From an uncultured Lachnospiraceae bacterium (GTDB lineage: Bacteria; Bacillota; Clostridia; Lachnospirales; Lachnospiraceae): a stretch of DNA of 39,906 nucleotides. Within the stretch, counting starts at the first letter, position 1, and each line of letters begins with the position of its first letter. Position numbers and translations under genes: made by a program. The DNA is taken from assembly GCA_946403625.1 (NCBI GenBank), contig CAMJAP010000019.1:1-39906 (forward strand), written 5' to 3'. Positions 39,784 to 39,906 of the stretch are shown piece by piece. The notes beneath the pieces are model-generated. The model saw only the letters and a program-made list of their open reading frames with translations, ran no database searches and was not told where the DNA came from.

Positions 39784-39820
39784 AGCGAGAGAAAAACAAG
39801 ACTGAGTTTTAGATCTCGCT
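39784..39820 (+). repeat. Interrupted inverted repeat in the leader of the prepilin gene
   Basis: AGCGAGA (39784-39790) / TCTCGCT (39814-39820) with inner AAAAC (39793-39797) / GTTTT (39806-39810). Confidence 0.5.
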
Positions 39821-39854
39821 ATAAAGCAGAAACAGAAAAGGAGAAAAGAAAAAA

Positions 39855-39906
39855 ATGAAGAACAACAAAGGTTTTTCCCTGGTAGAGCTGATCATCGTAA
39901 TTGCTA
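39855..39906 (+). CDS. Type IV prepilin-like protein, truncated by window end
   Basis: ATG after aaggag-type RBS; MKNNKGFSLVELIIVIA is a class III (prepilin) signal with G/F cleavage site and +5 Glu. Confidence 0.88.
   Translation, partial: MKNNKGFSLVELIIVIA

Noticed and set aside
1-39906. CRISPR arrays, tRNAs, IS elements or prophage
   Set aside because: No regularly spaced repeats, tRNA-like cloverleaf sequence, transposase or phage structural motifs were noticed.

Overview
The window looks like a Lachnospiraceae/Clostridia-type Firmicutes chromosome, inferred from codon style, the L-box lysine riboswitch on dapA, the lepA-hemW pair and DUF1836. Housekeeping genes are dapA-dapB, a eukaryotic-type hisA, a cold-shock gene, rpsT, lepA and hemW. 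They are interleaved with an unusually large set of polytopic membrane proteins that look like exoplasmic glycan-modifying enzymes. These are five YfhO-family paralogs (four in one tightly packed run), three mutually paralogous O-antigen-polymerase (Wzy)-like proteins, a tandem pair of related GT-C-like proteins, three further large GT-C-like proteins, an acyltransferase-3, galE, and a Glf/HemY-like FAD oxidoreductase. The window ends inside a type IV prepilin gene (MKNNKGFSLVELIIVIA...). No Wzx flippase, ABC exporter, cytosolic GT2/GT4, CsbB or GtcA homolog was seen. The main candidate for something undescribed is therefore this membrane-only surface or pilin glycan decoration locus. All family calls come from reading translated motifs; no searches were run.
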